Below, one piece after another: positions 62,604 to 64,000 of a stretch of 64,000 bases of DNA. Origin of the DNA: Paracoccaceae bacterium (GTDB lineage Bacteria; Pseudomonadota; Alphaproteobacteria; Rhodobacterales; Rhodobacteraceae); contig JASMHC010000015.1 in the NCBI GenBank assembly GCA_030750975.1, positions 496,001 to 560,000 on the forward strand, written 5' to 3'. The notes beneath the pieces are model-generated. The model saw nothing but the letters and a program-made list of their open reading frames with translations, did not search any database and was not told the DNA's origin. The translations under genes and the position numbers were made by a program. Within the stretch, counting starts at the first letter, position 1; each line of letters begins with the position of its first letter.

Positions 62604-63506
62604 TTACAAAGTAAGCACCCAAGTTTGGTTGACGACTTTGCGGCCAAACATTTCATCTGACTTGCTGTCCATCAACTGGAAGCCGTTTTTTGCATAGAGG
62701 CGACAAGCGGCGTCAAAGCTCTGTTCGGTCCAAAGGACCATTTTCTTGAAGCCCTGCGCACGCGCATGTTTGATTGCAGTTTCAATCAGCGCCTGTCCGA
62801 CGCCCTTGCTACGGGCAAACGGTTCGACAAGCATAAGCCTTAAACGAGCCGTAAGCGCATCATCTGCAACCACGAAGACACAGCCAAGCCGAAGTCCATT
62901 TGAACAGGCAATCCAGCCGTTTTCTTCTGGCGTTTGGCGGTTCTCAACGAAGTCTGACATGATTTTTGCCACGAGGGCCTCGAAACGCATGTCGAAACCT
63001 TCGTTGGCGGCATAGAGTTCTCCGTGCCGTTTTGTCACCCACCCGATATCTCCGGTTTCAATCTCGCGAATCTTTGGTTGTGGAACATTGGGCCACGAAA
63101 GAATTCCCTGCGCTGTCACCAAGGTCTCAAGCAATTGATCAATGGTAGAATCTGGCAAGCCCGCAAGCATTTCCTTGACTGAACCATTGGCGCGTTGCAC
63201 CAAACTGTCATATCCGGCTTGGCCCTCTTTCGTCAGACGAAGAATGTTGACGCGACCGTCATCCGGCGAAGGTGTCCGTTCAATCAGTTTTCGTTGCACG
63301 AGCGTTTTTATCACCCTGCTAATGTAGCCTTCATCAAGAGCCAAATGGCGCACCAGTTTACGTGCGTTTGGCATTTCGCGGTCGCCGATTTCAAACAGAA
63401 CCCTTGCCTCGGTATAGCTAAGACCGTCCAGCCCAACAGTTCCCAGAAGGCCAATCTGGTTCGTATAGAACCTGTTAAAAGCGCGAATGGTCTCGATATT
63501 GTCCAT
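62604..63506 (-). CDS. MarR-type HTH fused to a GNAT acetyltransferase
   Basis: About 300 residues. The N-terminal MarR winged helix (residues 20-120) shows LSYTEARVLFEI, EGYISRVIKTLVQRKLIERTPSPDDGRVNILRLT, and the C-terminal GNAT half (residues 150-300) has VEPFARSKGVGQALIETAIKHARAQGFKKM with the acetyl-CoA loop RSKGVG. Such fusions are usually autoregulated. The ATG at 63506 is chosen; one at 63524 overlaps the putative operator. It is AT-richer than its neighbours. Confidence 0.85.
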   Translation of the reverse strand: MDNIETIRAFNRFYTNQIGLLGTVGLDGLSYTEARVLFEIGDREMPNARKLVRHLALDEGYISRVIKTLVQRKLIERTPSPDDGRVNILRLTKEGQAGYDSLVQRANGSVKEMLAGLPDSTIDQLLETLVTAQGILSWPNVPQPKIREIETGDIGWVTKRHGELYAANEGFDMRFEALVAKIMSDFVENRQTPEENGWIACSNGLRLGCVFVVADDALTARLRLMLVEPFARSKGVGQALIETAIKHARAQGFKKMVLWTEQSFDAACRLYAKNGFQLMDSKSDEMFGRKVVNQTWVLTL

Positions 63507-63522
63507 AGTGCCAATTGAATGC

Positions 63523-63547
63523 ATTTACTTGCCAAAAGCAAGTAAAT
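63523..63547. promoter_or_regulatory. Candidate operator of the MarR-GNAT gene
   Basis: A perfect 10-bp inverted repeat ATTTACTTGC / GCAAGTAAAT around CAAAA, overlapping the 63524 ATG. Size and symmetry fit a MarR-family dimer. Confidence 0.6.
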
Positions 63548-64000
63548 TTCGAATGTCGGATTGCCGAGGGTCAATTTTCGGGATGCTATATTGGCTTAGC
63601 AAATGAATCCGCATGTTCATCGCAACCTCGGGTCGGTCGCGAACTCTTGTAGCGTGGAGATGTAAACAGCGATCGCATTTACCCCGCTCGAAGCAGGCTT
63701 CGGCAGGGTTTCAGCGATGATCTGATCGTATTAAGTGGCGGGCCCGCCGGATGGTCGTGGTTTGGAAGCCAAAAGGGATCAATATCCCCACCTTCAGGTA
63801 CTGGCCGGGGGTCTCGGCATCCCAGCTTACGCTAGCCTACATCCCCGTATTTCACGATCTGTGCACGCGAGAAAAGGTGCCGCACGGCAGTTAATACCGC
63901 GTTGCCCAACCGCGCGTTGCGGGATCAGAGGTGCGAATTTGACAGGGCCGCCGCGGGTTTGATGTGTCCCGCCTCGAAGCCTCGTCGGCTGCGCACGATG
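63548..64000. other. Gene-free end of the window
   Basis: About 450 bases with no frame of convincing composition on either strand. A GGGAT/ATCCC palindrome is near 63776-63791. The window ends here, so a gene starting beyond it is possible. No terminator is apparent. Confidence 0.4.

Noticed and set aside
63735-63962. A 75-codon plus-strand frame near the window end
   Set aside because: No ribosome site, no recognisable domain, and biased composition; too weak to call.

Overview
The window is about 64 kb of chromosomal DNA from an alphaproteobacterium, most likely a marine Rhodobacteraceae (roseobacter-type) strain. Supporting signs are a TrcR/DUF1013 regulator, COQ9, a cupin-type DMSP lyase candidate, a serC leader-like RNA, PII/AmtB and Mla genes typical of the group, and moderately high GC with dense operons joined by 4-base ATGA overlaps. 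It is mostly housekeeping DNA. I see no prophage, intact insertion sequence, CRISPR array, tRNA or rRNA.

Layout. 0.2-5.6 kb: a polyamine ABC importer (potF, potG, potH, potI) followed by a PuuB-like FAD oxidase, with a strong intrinsic terminator between potF and potG. 5.6-8.3 kb (minus): pterin dehydratase, a FemAB-like acyltransferase, GDPD and RidA. 8.4-11.4 kb (minus): type I secretion adaptor and ABC exporter without a visible substrate. 11.6-15.2 kb: MlaA and MlaC, then a class A penicillin-binding protein on the other strand. 15.4-17.1 kb: glnK-amtB. 17.2-21.7 kb (minus): rhodanese, aminotransferase-sseA, smpB, a P-loop kinase-like gene and dapA. 21.8-26.4 kb: lytic transglycosylase, an EamA exporter, and mnmD divergent from an MnmC2-like FAD enzyme. 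26.6-31.1 kb: glmU-glmS-glmM, a complete UDP-GlcNAc module.

31.2-37.6 kb: OmpA-like lipoprotein, Ada-like repair protein, nth-adenosine kinase, a sulfotransferase divergent from a GT14-type glycosyltransferase, and a HIT protein. 37.6-42.2 kb: pheS, a glutamine amidotransferase-like gene and pheT. 42.3-48.5 kb: ytoQ, a GST, mscS, ald with a divergent Lrp-type regulator, yghU, rpsU and COQ9. 48.5-56 kb: quinone reductase, RNase T2, trcR, a deacetylase-like lipoprotein, recR, ybaB, a TauD-type dioxygenase and dnaX. 56.3-62.5 kb: class II aldolase, metallophosphatase, DMSP lyase candidate and the serine genes (serA and serC on minus, serB divergent). 62.6-63.5 kb: a MarR-GNAT fusion. The last 450 bases hold no gene I can support.

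The most interesting unexplained structure is intergenic. At least three elements (38.74, 49.58 and 56.09 kb) share a nested-hairpin architecture with a conserved GC-rich core but different, internally compensated stems. A second set is a hairpin followed by an ATTTC...AAAAGA tail (17.13, 42.24 and 52.79 kb). A TTGAAACG(C) motif recurs, usually as inverted pairs, near glmU, the sulfotransferase/GT14 pair, mscS and dapA. There is also a perfect 26-bp inverted repeat between serC and serA, and a 220-base non-coding segment bracketed by two near-identical terminators after mscS.
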